From Apus apus (taxonomy: Eukaryota; Chordata; Aves; Apodiformes; Apodidae), in assembly GCF_020740795.1 (NCBI RefSeq), contig NC_067299.1, positions 11,419,333 through 11,483,332 on the forward strand: a stretch of 64,000 nt of DNA. The letters are read 5' to 3'. A program made the position numbers and the translations under genes. The notes beneath the pieces are model-generated. The model saw only the letters and a list, made by a program, of their open reading frames with translations, made no database searches and was not told the DNA's origin. Each line of letters begins with the position of its first letter. Position 1 is the first letter of the stretch. This document shows, in pieces, positions 12,800 through 25,382 of the stretch.

Positions 12800-15700
12800 T
12801 CACTCTTGGGAAGCCCCATTGGCCATTCCTGATATCTGCTGGTAGGTGATGAGCATGGAGTCACGGACCTGCGCGGTGAGCTTGGGAACATCATCCGGGC
12901 CCAGACCCAGGGTCTCCACTTCTGGCAGGATCTGGATGATGCTTTTCCCTGGAACAGTGAAAGAGAGGGTCAGAGAGGAGGAAGACAACATGAGTGGTGC
13001 AGAAGAGCAAGAGAAGGTGTAGCAGAGGGATCGGGGTAAACTGAGGAACAAGGCAGAAACCAAGTGCCCTTCACACACCAGCAGGGGTGTAGCAACCCAG
13101 TCATGCCCCAGATGCACACAGCAACAACCCAGACCAGGTGTTCCCACCTCCAGAGACCAAAAAAAAATTATAAATATAGAAACATGTGAATCTCTGCCCA
13201 AATACATCCAGTACTTCTCACTGTGGAAAGGTAGCTGGGTCTGTTTAGATCATGGCAAAAAGAATGAGATGATGTCGGAGATGTCTGAGATGTCTGTGCT
13301 ACCACACATCCAGAATGGCCAGGCTCTGATCTTTGAATGCCAAACTCAGCAGAGTATCCCCTTCCAGAAACCTGCTTTGGGATGAGAGAGATTGCACCCA
13401 GGACTCCCTGTGTGGCCAAGGTGTGTCTTGGTTCTCTTGAGAAGGACCCGAGCAACGGACTGATGTAGACTGGAGGAATACCCCAGGGAGATGTCACCAA
13501 GCTGTTCTGCTCTTGCACCCAGTGGCCCTTGTTCTGCCCAGAAGAGACAAGCCACTGCCTGCAGACACCCACCTGAGGAGCTGGGCAGTGGCTCTGCTGT
13601 TTTCTACCTTTCCTTGACACATGAGATCCGGAAGTGCTGTAGCAGGACCATGCAAGGAGGCAGAACAGAGGCATCGAGAAGAGCTTCACAAAAGAAGAGG
13701 GCATGTCCCCTGCCTGCATATGGTACATCCAAAGCATCCTTGTACCTCAGCAGTCTACTGTCCTTCATGTGACCTCACTGGAAGAGCTGAGGGATGGTGG
13801 GGCTGCAGGTCTGTTGGGGTGAAACAGACTTTCAGCAAGCACCAGACTTACTCCATGTGTGACAGTGCACACACTGGACACTGAGTTGGGCTTTCCAGAA
13901 GCTCATTAGCTGGTGAAAGGTCTGGAGAATAAGTCCTATGAGGAAAGGCTGAGAAAACTGGGATTGTTTAGTTTGAAGAAGAGGAGGCTGAGGGGAGACC
14001 TCATTGCTCTCTACAACTGCCTGAAAGGAAGTTGTAGGGAGGTGGGAGCTGGGCTCTTCTCTCAAGTGGATAATGACAGAAGGAGAGGAAATGGCCTGAA
14101 GCTGCACCAGGGGAGGTTTAGACTGGATATTAGAAAGAATTTCTTCACCCAAAGAATGGTTGGACACTGGAACAGCTGCCCAGGGAGGTGGTGGAGTCAC
14201 CATCCCTGGAAGTGTTTCGAAGAAATGTAGATCTAGTGCTGAGGGACTGAGAGGGTAGATGAGGTTATGGTTGGTGGATTTAGGTTATGGTTGGACTTGA
14301 TGATCTTCAAGGTCCCTTCTAACCAGGATGATTCTGTGCTTCTATGATTAGAATGCCCAGATCCACCATGGGCACAGCAAGCTGTCCTGACCTGAGGGAT
14401 TAGCCTGCTCAATGGGCAAATCAATCTTGGCAAAGTGTAGGACATTGTCACAATCAGCCCTGGCAATCAGGCAAGTGGAAAAAGTGGGGAGGTGCAGGAA
14501 AAGCCAAGGGAGGTTCTTTCTCCCTCAGTGAGGGTTCTACCTGTTTAACAGCAATTCAGAAAAGGCCTTACAGGTCAGCCAACCACAAGCTCCCAGGGTG
14601 AAGTTATGACCAATGTACCTGCAACTGCAAATAGCTTTTCTTAAGGAGCTCAGGGAGGTTGTGGAATTTTTTCCTCCAAACTTGGGTGGAGGAAGCAGAG
14701 AGCAAACTGCTGTATCTGTAGAACTGGTCTTGCTTAAAGCAGAAGGTTCAGGTGCTTCAGAGCTGCCTCCCCACAGGATTCTTCTCTGCTTTCCCAGAGC
14801 AGGGCTCTGCCTTGTTGCCCAATTGAGCAGGGTACCAACATGGGGAACACTGCCAGCACCAAAAGGCTTTTGTGTGTGGTCAAAAGAGACAGTAGAGACC
14901 CAACAGGAGAGAGATTAGGAGAAACAGAGAACTGAGTGGTTACCACACCTCTCTCTCTTCCAGGTCCCTGCCAGGAAATGGCTTCGCCCAGGCACAAACA
15001 ATGGGAGGAACGAGAATTTCAGGAGCAAACCCTGCCCTGAGGAAACAGCAAGGCTGGCCTGGGGGAGAGTGGGAAGGGGCAGAAGCCCATCTTTTGGGTG
15101 GGCGTCAGCAGAGGAAGTGGAGGAGCAGGATGAGCTACTTTTATCTGTAGGAATTTGAACATTTTTTTCCCTGCATTTTCCTTCTGAAGCCCAGAACTTG
15201 CAGCATTTTTTTCCACCCATGAATTTTCATCAGTGACCAGCAGAAATTGTTGTCACCATAAACAGATGAAACATGTTAATTGGGAGGGGAGACACTCTCA
15301 GGGTGACTTCTGCTGAGAGCTCCCTGTTTGCTTCTGTTCCCCAACTCTCATTGCACCTGCAGGTCCCAGGACAGAGTGAAGGGACCTGGGCCTGGACCTG
15401 CCCCAGGACTCTGCTGCTTCTCCAGGTTCCCTCATACCCGATGTTGGACAAGCTTTGAAAAATCAGCACAACCCCAGGCACAAATCCAGGCTGGAGGGAG
15501 AATGGCTGGAGAGCAACCCTGAGGAGAAGGACCTGGGGGTGGGAGGAGATGAGAAGCTCAACATGAGTCACCAGTGAGCACTGGAGCCCAGAGGCCAATT
15601 GTGTCCTGGGCTGCATCAAAAGAAGTGTGGCCAGCAGGGCCAGGAGGGGGTTCTGCCCCTCTGCTCTGCTCTGGTGAGATCCCACCTGGAATACCATGTA

Positions 15701-18700
15701 CAGCTCTGGTGCCCTTAGCACAAGAAAGATATAGACCTGTTGGAGAGGGTCCAGAGAAGGGCCATGAAGATGATGAAAGGGCTGAAGCAGCTGTGAAGAC
15801 AGGCTGAGAGAGCTGGGGTGTTTGGCCTGGAAAAGAGAAGGCTCCAGGGAGACCTCAGAGCACCTTCCATGCCTGAAGGGGCTACAGAAAAGCTGGGGAG
15901 AGACTTTTCACCAGAGTGAGCAGTGACAGGACCAAGGGGAAATAGTTTTAAACCGAAAGAGGGGAGATTTAGGTTAGAGATCAGGAAGAAATTCTTCACC
16001 ATGAGGGCAGTAAGGTGCTGGAATAGGTTGCCTAGAGAAGTTGTGGATGTCTCCTCCCTGGAGGTGTTCAAGGGCAGGTTGGATGACGTTTGTGCAGCCT
16101 GGTGGGAGGTGTCCCTGCCCATAGCAGGAGGGTTGGAACCTGATGATCTTTAAGGTCCCTTCCAACACAGACCATTCTGTGATTCTAATATTAAATCCAA
16201 AGGAAAAAGCAAAAGTGATGCCTGAAATCTCCACTCCCTCCCCTCTTGAGAAGACAGCAACTGCTGTTGCCTGTCTGCTGCCTCCACATCACATGAGATC
16301 CTCTGCCCACCCACCTCATGGCTCCTTCCAAGGGCTGAGCTCACACCCACACCCAGCCCTCTCTTTGCCCCAGGTCATCCTCACCTGGTGTAAATCTCTT
16401 CTCTTTCTGGTTGTAGAAGTTGCAGTAGGAAGAGATCACTGCAGGAATAATGGGAACCTGGAGGGCAGGCAAAGCAGTGCATTGACAGATTTCACCATTC
16501 CTTCCCAGATTGGAACTGGTAAATCCTTCACCTCGCTGATATTTATCCCAGTCAGCTCAATAACAAACAATTGGAGGGTTATTGGGATATTTAGATCATT
16601 GAACTATACCACACAGTGTCCTCGCTGTTGGTTTTTGCATTTTAGATGGGCTATTAGGAACAATTTCTTTACTGAAAGAGTGGTCAGGCCCTCAAACAGG
16701 CAGCCCAGGGTGGTGGTGGAGCCACCATTCCTGGAGATGTTCAAAACGTGTAGACATGGCACTGCAGGCCATGGTTTAGTTGGCATGGTAGTGTTGGGTT
16801 GACAATTAGACTTGATGGCCTTTTCCAACCTTAATGATTCTATGAATCTAAGATCTTCCTTTCTGTATTTAGGCCAACAATGGATTGCCAAATCAGTCTG
16901 TACAGAGGCCTGTTCAGCAGAAACTGCCCCCCAGGAAAGGTCCAAGGGTCTTGTCAAGGTCCACCCAGATTTTTCCAAAGCTGAGACATGAAGGTTTTCC
17001 ACTTGTCCCAGAAACAGGCCCCTCCTATGTCACCTCCAAGGTCCTAATGGGCTCCTGCATGCATGGTCGATCCAAAGAGAAGCCAGGGAGCAGGAGCCAC
17101 AGAGCTCTGGTTGCTGGTGGACCATAGTAAGCAAACCACATCCCAAGGGGTAGGAGGAAGGTGGCTCTTACCTGAGCTTTTACAGCCAGCTGGAAGGCCC
17201 CACTTTTGAAAGGCAACATGGAGCCATCATGATTTCGAGTTCCTTCAGGGAAGATCAAGACACGTAACTGCAGGAGGGAGAAGACATTGAGATGGTGGCA
17301 CCTCCAGTTACTATTCTAAGGCACTGCACAGTCATACTCCCCCAGGACTGATCTGTTGGCCCCTGAGCATGCAGAGACATCCTCTTTCTCCACTTTACCT
17401 CAACCCACCAGAGATACTCTCACTTTGCTCTGTGCAGTGCTCAGCCCAGAGACAAAGTTCCCTTTCCAGCCACATCAAGGTTCATATTTTCCCACTGGCT
17501 CCTCACCAGAGTCCTCCCCACTCACATTTTCTTTGTGCAGGGAGTGGGCCACCTCTGTCAAGGTACTGATAGACTCTTTCTTCTTCTTGCGGTCAATGAA
17601 AATGAGACCTGCCAGCCAGCAGGCCAGGCCAAAAGTGCCCATGTACAGGATCTCCTTCTTTGCGATGGGCGCGCAGCGGTTTGGTAATATCTCCATCATC
17701 ACTGGAAGAGGAGAACAGGACAGAACAAGCTGTCATCTGCACTGAGGTTTCCTCCAGATGCTGGGCTACAGCCCTCTGCTGTGGGAGTTGCCTGCCTCGG
17801 CTGCAGTACCCGTCCAGCTTCAGAGGATCAGAAACATGTTGGGAAAGGGATTCTGGGGATTTCCAGACCAGCCGCCACTGAGAGGACCAAAGCCATCACT
17901 GAATGAGAGGAGCTGAGACACAGCTGAGGTAAACTGACACTGCAATCCCAGTTCTCTTGGAAAAGATGAAGCTGACTGAGTTTGAAAATACCTCTAATAG
18001 CCTGTAGAACAACGCTGGCTGTGACACTCTGGAGTAGCCAGCATGGATTCACCAAGGGGAGATCATGCTTGACTAATCTGATAGCCTTCTATGATGTTGT
18101 AACTGATGGACAGATGCAGGGAGAGCAGTGGATGTGTCTACATTGACCTGTAACTAGTGGAGTCCCTCAGGGATCAGTGCTGAGTCCAGTCCTGTTCAAC
18201 ATCTTCAACAACAACCTGGATGAGGGGACAGAGGGTAGCCTCAGCAAGTTTGGTCATGACACGAAGCTTGGAGGACTGGCTGATCCACCTGAAGGCTGTG
18301 CTGCCATTCAGTGAGATCTAGACAGACTGGAGAGCTGGGCAAAGAGGAACCTTGTGAGGTTCAACAAGAGCAAGTGCAGAGTCCTGCACCTGGGAAGGAA
18401 CAATCAAATGCACCAGTTCAGGCCAGGAGGTGATCTGCTAGAGAGCAGCTCCATGGAGAAGGACCCTGGAGTCCTGGTAGACAACATGTTATCCATGGAC
18501 AACAATGTGCCCTTGTGACCAAGAAGGCCAAGGGTATCTTGGGGTGCATCAGGAGGAGTGTGTCCAGCAGATCGAGGGAGGTTCTCCTTCCCCTCTACTT
18601 GGCCCTGGTGAGACCTCACTTGGAGTGTTGTGTCCAGTTCTGGGCTCCCCAGTTCCAGAGGGACAGGGATCTGCTGGAGAGAGTCCAATGGAGGCTACAA

Positions 18701-21595
18701 GGATGATGAAGGGACTGGAACACCTGCCTGATGAGGAAAGGCTGAGAGACCTGGGGCTGTTTGGTCTAGAGAGAAGACTGAGGGGGGATCTAATCAATAT
18801 CTGTAAATATCTGAAAGGTGGGGTTCAAGAAGAAGGGGCCAATCTCTTTTCAGTGGTGCCCTGTGACAGGACGAGGGACAATGGATTCAAACTGGAGCCC
18901 AGGAAGTTCCACCTCAACATGAGGAAGAACTTCTTTCCTGTGAGGGTGACAGAGCCCTGGGACAGGCTGCCCAGAGAGGCTGTGGAGTCTCCTTCTCTGG
19001 AGACTTTCCAGACCTGCCTGGATGCCTTTCTGAGTGACCTGCCCTAGATTGGTCCTGCTCTGGCAGGGGGGTTGGACTTGGTGATCTCTGGAGATCACTT
19101 CCAACCCCCAACATTGAGTGATTCTGTGAGATCAGCCCTGATGGGGGCTGGCTGGCAAGGACCACGTAGCAGCCGCTTCTGCCTCTGTGCTGGTGGTGTG
19201 TGGGATTTGATGCTGCCCTACAAACAGCTGGGGGCAGGAGCAGGATGCAGGATCACCACATACCCAAAATGTCAAGGGAGGTCTGGTGATTCAACACAAG
19301 GACGAAAGGTTTCTTAGTCCTGAGGTTCTCCTTGCCCTTCACCACTATCTTGATACCCAAGATGTATTTGAGTGGCAGGAGTGATATGCGGAAAAACCTG
19401 GAAAAAGAGCAAAGACACACTGAGGCTGAGCAGTGGGACCAAAGGCCAGGCTTCCCTAGCAGCTCATCTCCCACTGTTCCTGCAGGGTGGCCCATTTCTC
19501 CACAGACCCATATTTGACCCATGACTTGGAGAGAAGCAACTAGCATGTCTCTTCAGCTCATTGTTTAATTAAAGAAGATGTTTCATCATTTCATTCTCAT
19601 GAAACCCCACCTGGAGCATTGTGTCTGATTCTGGAGCACCAACATAAGTAGGATATGGAGCTCTGGGAGAGACTCCAGAGGAGGCCACAGAGATGATCCA
19701 AGGGCTGGAGCAGCTCTGTTCTGGAAACAGGCTGAGAGAGTTGGGGTGTTCAGCCTGGAGAAGAGAAGGCTCCAGGGAGACCTGAGAGCACCTTCCAGTG
19801 CCTGAAGGGGCTCCAGGAAAGCTGGGGAGGGACTTTTGAGAAGGGCAGGGAGCGAGAGGACAAGGGGGAACGGCTTCAAATTGTAGAGGGGAGATTTAGA
19901 TTTGACATTAGGAGGAAATTCTTTCCTGTGAGGGTGGGGAGACCCTGGCCCAGGTTGCCCAGGGAAGCTGTGGCTGCCCCATCCCTGGCAGTGCTGAAGG
20001 GCAGGTTGGATGGGGCTTGGAGCAGCCTGGGCTGGTGGGAGGTGTCCCTGCCCATGCAGGGGAGTTGGAACTGGATGATCTTTGAGGTGCCTTCCAACTC
20101 AACCCATTCAATGATTCTAAGACAAATACACACAGCAGGTTTTCTTCAAGACAGGCAAGAATAATGGTCTGGCAATGACAGCTACAGCAATTCTGTGGAT
20201 CAGCCAAGTGTCAGATAACACCCAAATCCACAGAGCACTGTTGGTACCCTGCTTCTCTGCACACCTTGTTGAATCATCAACACAGGCTGCAATAAACATG
20301 TACCTAACTCTGCTGGTGCCCAGGCTGTGGAAATAGGGAGGAGTTTGCCTCTAGGTGACACTGGGCTGCAATTTGGGTAGGAATTAACCAAGACTAGACA
20401 AATAACAAGAAATAATAACAATCAAGAACTGAAGAAAACATCTTAAAGCAAAAGGCTGCTGCTCAGTTAGGACATGTGAACTCCTACTGCAGCACACAAC
20501 CAATAAACAGGCTCTGAGCAGCCTGATCTAGTGGGAGGTGCCCCTGCCCATGGGAGCTGGAACTCAGTGATCTGTAAGGTCCCTTCCAACTCAAACCATT
20601 CTATGATTCTGTGAAATCCTGCCCCTGCAGCATGTCAGGAGGCCACAAGCACTATGATGCTGAGCAGCAGAGTCAGCTTCAAGCCCTCACCTCACCCACC
20701 CTCCATGTTACCAACACCCATCACTGCTGACCCCACGGGGGACACACAGCAGCTCAGGACAGATGGAGGGAGGGGAGAGGCAGCAAGAGGATGGGCTGGG
20801 AAAATGCTGCTGGGCTTGTGGGCACGGAACAGCAGTGACGGGGACACCAGTGACAGTGCCAGCACTGGCACTGCACTGTGTTCATGTCTGTGCCTGCCTG
20901 TGCAGGTGAGCAGTGAGTGAGCAGAGCTGAGAAGGAGAGGAGCACCTGCAGAGGCTTTCTCAGTGCAGTTTGGAGGGGAGGTGACCAGCCAGCCAGAGGG
21001 AAACACAGCTCTAGAGATCAGGCAGGAGAGTGAACTGAAACAGGAAGTTCATTTACCCGTGTGTTACATCTAGTTTGTTGTGTTACATCCAGTACCTAGT
21101 TTGTTAAATTTATGTCACCTTTTACATCCTTTCCTTCCAAAATTCGTTGTGGAGTCTCTTTCCCTGGAGACCCTGTCTGGGTGCCTTTCTGAGTGACCTG
21201 CCCTAGATTCAGTGGTGGTCCTGCTCTGGCACCACCAGAAACCAACTCAAACACAGCACTGAACCCACCTCCCTTCTCTGAGTTGCAGCTCTCCCCACCA
21301 CTACACAACAAAGTCCTCCGTGCTGCAGTGTGACTCCCAAGACCCTCCAGAACACAACACAAGTGGACTCTGTCGATGCCCAGAGCAGAAAGAAGCCACA
21401 GACAACTTACTTCATGTTTTCCACGTTACGTCCACGAGGAATACTGCATATAATCACCAGGACACTCAGGGCCAGGAGCCACGCATTGTAGAAGGTCATC
21501 TTGCAAAAGTATTTGAATGCAGGATTCAGCTGGTAAAGGACTAGGAAGGCGAGGAACAGCACAGTGAACGGGTAGTGAAGGAGCAGAAGCTCCAT
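12800..21595 (-). CDS. 1-acylglycerol-3-phosphate O-acyltransferase, AGPAT1-type
   Basis: ER membrane enzyme that acylates lysophosphatidic acid to phosphatidic acid. Six exons in transcript order: 21595-21411, 19397-19264, 17701-17526, 17267-17172, 16457-16385, 12948-12800; they join to 270 residues plus stop (AGPAT1 is about 283). The N-terminus has hydrophobic segments near residues 4-20 and 38-52, then GRNVENMK. Acyltransferase motifs: NHX4D (NHQTSLD, residues 98-104), [13 protein letters not shown] (111-123), FPEGTRN (171-177) and VPIIP (198-202). [15 protein letters not shown] matches AGPAT1 better than AGPAT2 (family sequences from memory). The ATG at 21593-21595 is chosen because it aligns with AGPAT starts; an in-frame ATG lies 24 bp upstream. 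Introns show it is not a retrocopy. It sits between two peroxidase genes and converges on LPO. Confidence 0.87.
13915..14350 (+). repeat. CR1 fragment in AGPAT1-like intron
   Basis: ORF2 C-terminal remnant ([13 protein letters not shown]-like) running to the CCAGGATGATTCTGTG 3' end. Confidence 0.9.
15470..16195 (+). repeat. CR1 fragment in AGPAT1-like intron
   Basis: About 700 bp of CR1 3' half: GGAGAAGGACCTGGGGGT through GTCCCTTCCAACACAGACC to ATTCTGTGATTCTA. Frames are broken. Confidence 0.9.
16640..16855 (+). repeat. CR1 fragment in AGPAT1-like intron
   Basis: Starts near GGGCTATTAGGAACAATTTC and ends TTCCAACCTTAATGATTCTA. Confidence 0.85.
18025..19135 (+). repeat. longest CR1 copy, with reverse-transcriptase ORF2 remnants
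   Basis: About 1.1 kb in an AGPAT1-like intron. Fragments such as [20 protein letters not shown] and a later [10 protein letters not shown]…[11 protein letters not shown] segment are the C-terminal part of CR1 ORF2, split over two frames. No intact endonuclease or reverse transcriptase is present, so it is dead. Confidence 0.92.
19600..20122 (+). repeat. CR1 fragment in AGPAT1-like first intron
   Basis: CCCCACCTGGAGCATTGTGTC through GATCTTTGAGGTGCCTTCCA to CCATTCAATGATTCTA. Confidence 0.9.
20505..20617 (+). repeat. CR1 extreme 3' end
   Basis: Severely 5'-truncated copy: CAGCCTGATCTAGTGGGAGG to CCATTCTATGATTCTGTG. Confidence 0.85.
21128..21225 (+). repeat. CR1 internal scrap
   Basis: GTGGAGTCTCTTTCCCTGGA… GTGACCTGCCCTAGATT resembles the same stretch of the copy at 18025-19135 (about 18981-19050). 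Confidence 0.75.
21411..21595 (-). CDS. AGPAT1-like first coding exon (membrane anchor)
   Basis: Encodes [20 protein letters not shown] and onward to GRNVENMK, giving the N-terminal hydrophobic segments of the AGPAT family. It ends with two bases of a Lys codon before GTAAGT. The promoter should lie to the right, where an antisense CR1 begins about 210 bp upstream of the ATG. Confidence 0.85.
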
Positions 21596-21807
21596 CCTGC
21601 CAGCTGAGTGTTGTTGCACTGAGCAGCAGATGAGTCACAAGCAGAGCTGGGATCCCCTTGATCAGCCACAAGTGGGTGGTGCAAAGCAGCAAGGAGACCT
21701 CAGGAAGGCTGGTTCATGCCTGGGGGCTCAACCTGCAGGTTTAGGCAGTGGCACTGGCCAGGGGGTGGGATAAGAGCTGGGGCTGGGGAGCACAGAGAGA
21801 CAGTGAG

Positions 21808-22425
21808 TCACAGTGTAGTGGGGGTTGGAAGGGACCTGTGGAGATCCGACCCCCCCTGCTAGAGCAGGATCACCCACAGGAGATAACAAAAGGACACATC
21901 CAGAGGGGCTTGGAAAGTCTCCAGAGAAGGAGCCTCCACAGCCTCTCTGGGCAGCCTGTCCCAGGGCTCTGTCACTCTCACAGTAAAGAAGTTTTCCCTG
22001 ATGTTTAGCATGAACCTCTTGTGTTCCAGCTTGTGCCCATTGCACCTTGTCCTGTCACTGGGCACTGCTAAAAAGTCTGGCCCCATCCTCCTGACACACC
22101 TGCCTTTTAGATATTTCTAAGCACTGATGAGATGCCTTGTCTGCCTCCTCTTCTCCAGGCTGATCTCTCAACCTTTCCTCACAGGGCAGATGCTCCAGTC
22201 CCCTAATATCTTTGTGACCCTGCTCTGGACTCTTTCCAGCCTTCTTGTCCTTCATGAACTGGGGAGCCCAGAATTGGACACAGTATTCCAGATGTGACTT
22301 CACCAGGGCAGAGAAGAGGTGGAGGAGAACCTTCTTTGACCTACTGGCCACACTCTTCTTGATGACCCCTAGGATGCCATTGGCCTCCTTGGCCTCACAG
22401 GCACATTGCTGGCTCATGGCTCAGG
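21808..22425 (-). repeat. CR1 fragment upstream of AGPAT1-like gene
   Basis: Antisense copy beginning TCACAGTGTAGTGGGGGTTG; the minus strand encodes remnants such as GILGVIKKSVASRSKKVLL. Confidence 0.9.
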
Positions 22426-22609
22426 CAACAGGGGCTGCCTGGGGAAACACAGATTTCCTCTGCACACAAAAGCCCTGAGGTGGCTGCAAGATATGCTGGA
22501 AATCAGAAATTATGGAGGAGAGAAAGAGAAAGCCAGCAACCAGATCCTAGCAACCAGCTCCTGCCTCACACATCTAGGGACTGAAGGGACCAAGGTGACA
22601 ACTGGACAT

Positions 22610-22757
22610 TCACAGAATCCCAGAATCATCATGGCTGGAAAAGACCAAGATCACTGAGTCCAACCGTCCACCCAGAAAAAACCACCATGCCCACTGGAGC
22701 ATGTCCTGAAGTGTCACATCTACATGTTTTTTAATACCTCCAGGGATGGTTTCCTCA
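22610..22757 (-). repeat. CR1 3' end
   Basis: CACAGAATCCCAGAATCATC then GGCTGGAAAAGACCAAGATC; a short, old antisense copy. Confidence 0.85.
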
Positions 22758-24840
22758 GGTGGAGTGGGAGAGTGGCCAAAGTGCCACATGTCTAGACAAA
22801 AAAATAAACAGAGCAAAAGCAGCTGGATTCTTCATCAGCCTGACAGGCCTCGTTCAACCAGCTGTCACTTCAGAGGAGCAACAATAATACATTCCAGCCA
22901 GGACTGGAAGCTGCAGGTTCTCAAAAGGGAGTAGTCCAAGGACCCCTCAAGCCACATGGACTGTTACCTGCAACCCAAGGAACAAGATTAAATCCCTGAG
23001 AACAGTAAAAATGACAAGCCTCAGGATTATTTAATGAAGAAAGTGAGAAAAGACATCAAGAAATTGCCTGTGCTCCTGCTCACTTGGAACCCTTCTCGTG
23101 GTTTTTATGAGAAAGCTGGACAAGGGACTACAAGCCTTTCTGCTCCCAAGGCTTCCCTGCAACCACAGAAGAGGCAACCAAAGCAAAGAGCTTTGTCCAC
23201 AGCCTCTTCCCTGTCCCATCACCAGCACATGGGAAAGAGAAGCACCTCATGTGGTCAGAGTGGACCCAGGCCCTCTGACCCTCCTGTACAGAGCTCAGCT
23301 CCCTTCATGGAGACTCACCATGGCTGCTTTGTGCTTATCCAAGGCAAACAGTTACCTTCCCAATGTGTACTGACCTTCTTAACATTCCACCAGCATCAAT
23401 TATGGCCTTTCACAACTGGGTGGAGGTTGATTTGATGCAGAACTGGTCCATCCTGACCTACCAGGAGACAGGTCCCTATGACATCCTGCAAGGACAGCCA
23501 GAGCTTTCAAACCAACCCTGCTGCTGTTGGGCCCCTCATGCAAGAGGAACATCTTACACAACCCTGCATGTGAAAATTCACCCAGTGTGCAAACAGGGGC
23601 TCCTCATAAGCTGCCAAAAAGCTTTATTTTAAGTCACTGACAGCAATTTTCAAATCCTTCCATCAAGGCTGTAAGGAACTTCTGCTTCTGCAGTGCACTG
23701 TGTGCTACCAAACAGGAACTAAGCTGTAGCCAAGTTGGTGGCTTATCCAGAGGAGCACAGCAACTCGGAACTACAGCTGATCTACAAAAGCACAAGATCC
23801 TGAACCTGAGGAGAAAACAGAAAAATGTCTCCAGCTCAAATGGTGATGTCCACACAGGCAAAGCATAACCACAGAAGGACCCACATAAGCTGATTTATAC
23901 GTGGACCTGTTGGACCCTCAGCCTGGTCAGTTGTGAGAGGAGTGGCTCTCCATGGCATGACCCAGGTCAGGAATAACCAACATTGACTGAGCTGCTCCTT
24001 GCAGAAAGGTAACTTCACACACTCAGAGCACTGAGGACAGACAAGGTCTCAAGAAGACATCAGATACACAAGAGCTTGAGGTTAGGTGAGAAGTTATCTG
24101 GGGCTTTCAACAGCTGGTAAGAATCTCTGATGAGTATGGAAAAAGGCAAGGCCATCAAGTGATGATAAAACTGATGCCATTCCCAGCTCCCCACAGAGAG
24201 ACAGTCAGCTCAGATCTAACAAAACATTTCGGCTCCGAACCCACCGATACTAAAATCCTCAATTTGATTGTTCTTCTGGTGCAAGGATCCCTAGTGACAA
24301 GTTCCATTCTGCCTCCCTTTCAAAAGCAGCCTGGACTTGCCTAACCTGTGAAGTGTTTGCAGAAACTACAGCTCTAATGGAGCTCCCAGTTTCCAGGCTA
24401 AATGTATCCATGTTCAGTTGACTCCCTTTTGCCCCTGGGTCTTTACACCCCTTTCAGAGCCTGGCTCAGTTCAGATTACTCTTAGCTCAGGAGAGGACGG
24501 GCTTGCTTCTATCATGAGCTTTCATCGTGTGGCATTAAAGCCTCTCCTACTCACCAAGCCACACATTGGCCAGAAGAGAAAGGTGGGGGCAGAGAAGGTG
24601 ATCTAATCTAATGGGAAATGGCCAAGAAAATTGTCATGCTCCTGGTAAGCAAATGAAGGCTCAGAAGAAAATGGACTGTTGTCAAGGCAGCAACCTTGGA
24701 TAGAGAGGAGTTGCTTCAGTTCAAGATCACAATTGACTTCTAAATGTGAAAGCAATCTCAGGATGAAATTTGAAGATTGGATTTTAAAACAGAAGCCACT
24801 CCTACTGGAAACTGCTGGCACAGCACCCCACTGGAGCAGA

Positions 24841-24894
24841 CTGGAAGAAGCTACCAAAGGTAGCTTCTTCCAGTAAAGGGTTTCCAGTAAAGGG
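24841..24894. repeat. perfect 15-bp inverted repeat plus tandem duplication
   Basis: CTGGAAGAAGCTACC and its exact reverse complement flank AAA (24841-24873). The right arm runs into a direct repeat of TTCCAGTAAAGGG, seen twice between 24868 and 24894. Confidence 0.9.
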
Positions 24895-25029
24895 TTGGGA
24901 CTGCTCAATGCCAAGGACCACATCAGCCACCTCAAAAGGAGAACAGCACTAAAGGGAGCTCATCTAGTGCAATTAGTTATGACTCAGTTAAACAGAGGCA
25001 TTAACATTGATATTCAAAACTTCAGAGGG

Positions 25030-25057
25030 ATTCCAGGGTATATATTCCAGGGTATAT
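25030..25057. repeat. 14-bp tandem duplication
   Basis: ATTCCAGGGTATAT occurs twice head to tail. Confidence 0.9.
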
Positions 25058-25382
25058 ACGTTAGAGAAGTGTCATCAAGACTGAGCAAATTGAATTTATC
25101 ATCCTCCAGTTGTAGCTCCATGATGAATCCATGTATCACCCAGTTTTACAAGACACAGATTAGTTTTGCACACCCACTTAGGAGCAAAGACCATAGGTGG
25201 AAATTTTGTAATGTCAGAAGAGTTTCTGTACGAAAATGTGTATTGACTCATGAAGATTTCCGTGGCATTCAGAGAGCCCTGACAGAAACACAATGCAACA
25301 GGCTAGACCAGCTTGTGCTATAGGACATGCACAGTGCAGCCAGGTCAGCTGTGGGCTGGAAAGCAAAAGTTCATCACTGTAA

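Noticed and set aside
18505-19047. 180-codon open frame on the plus strand
   Set aside because: It is CR1 ORF2 remnant, shared with many other copies in the window.
24841-24873. Hairpin as a microRNA precursor
   Set aside because: A 15-bp stem with a 3-nt loop is too short and no longer stem extends from it.
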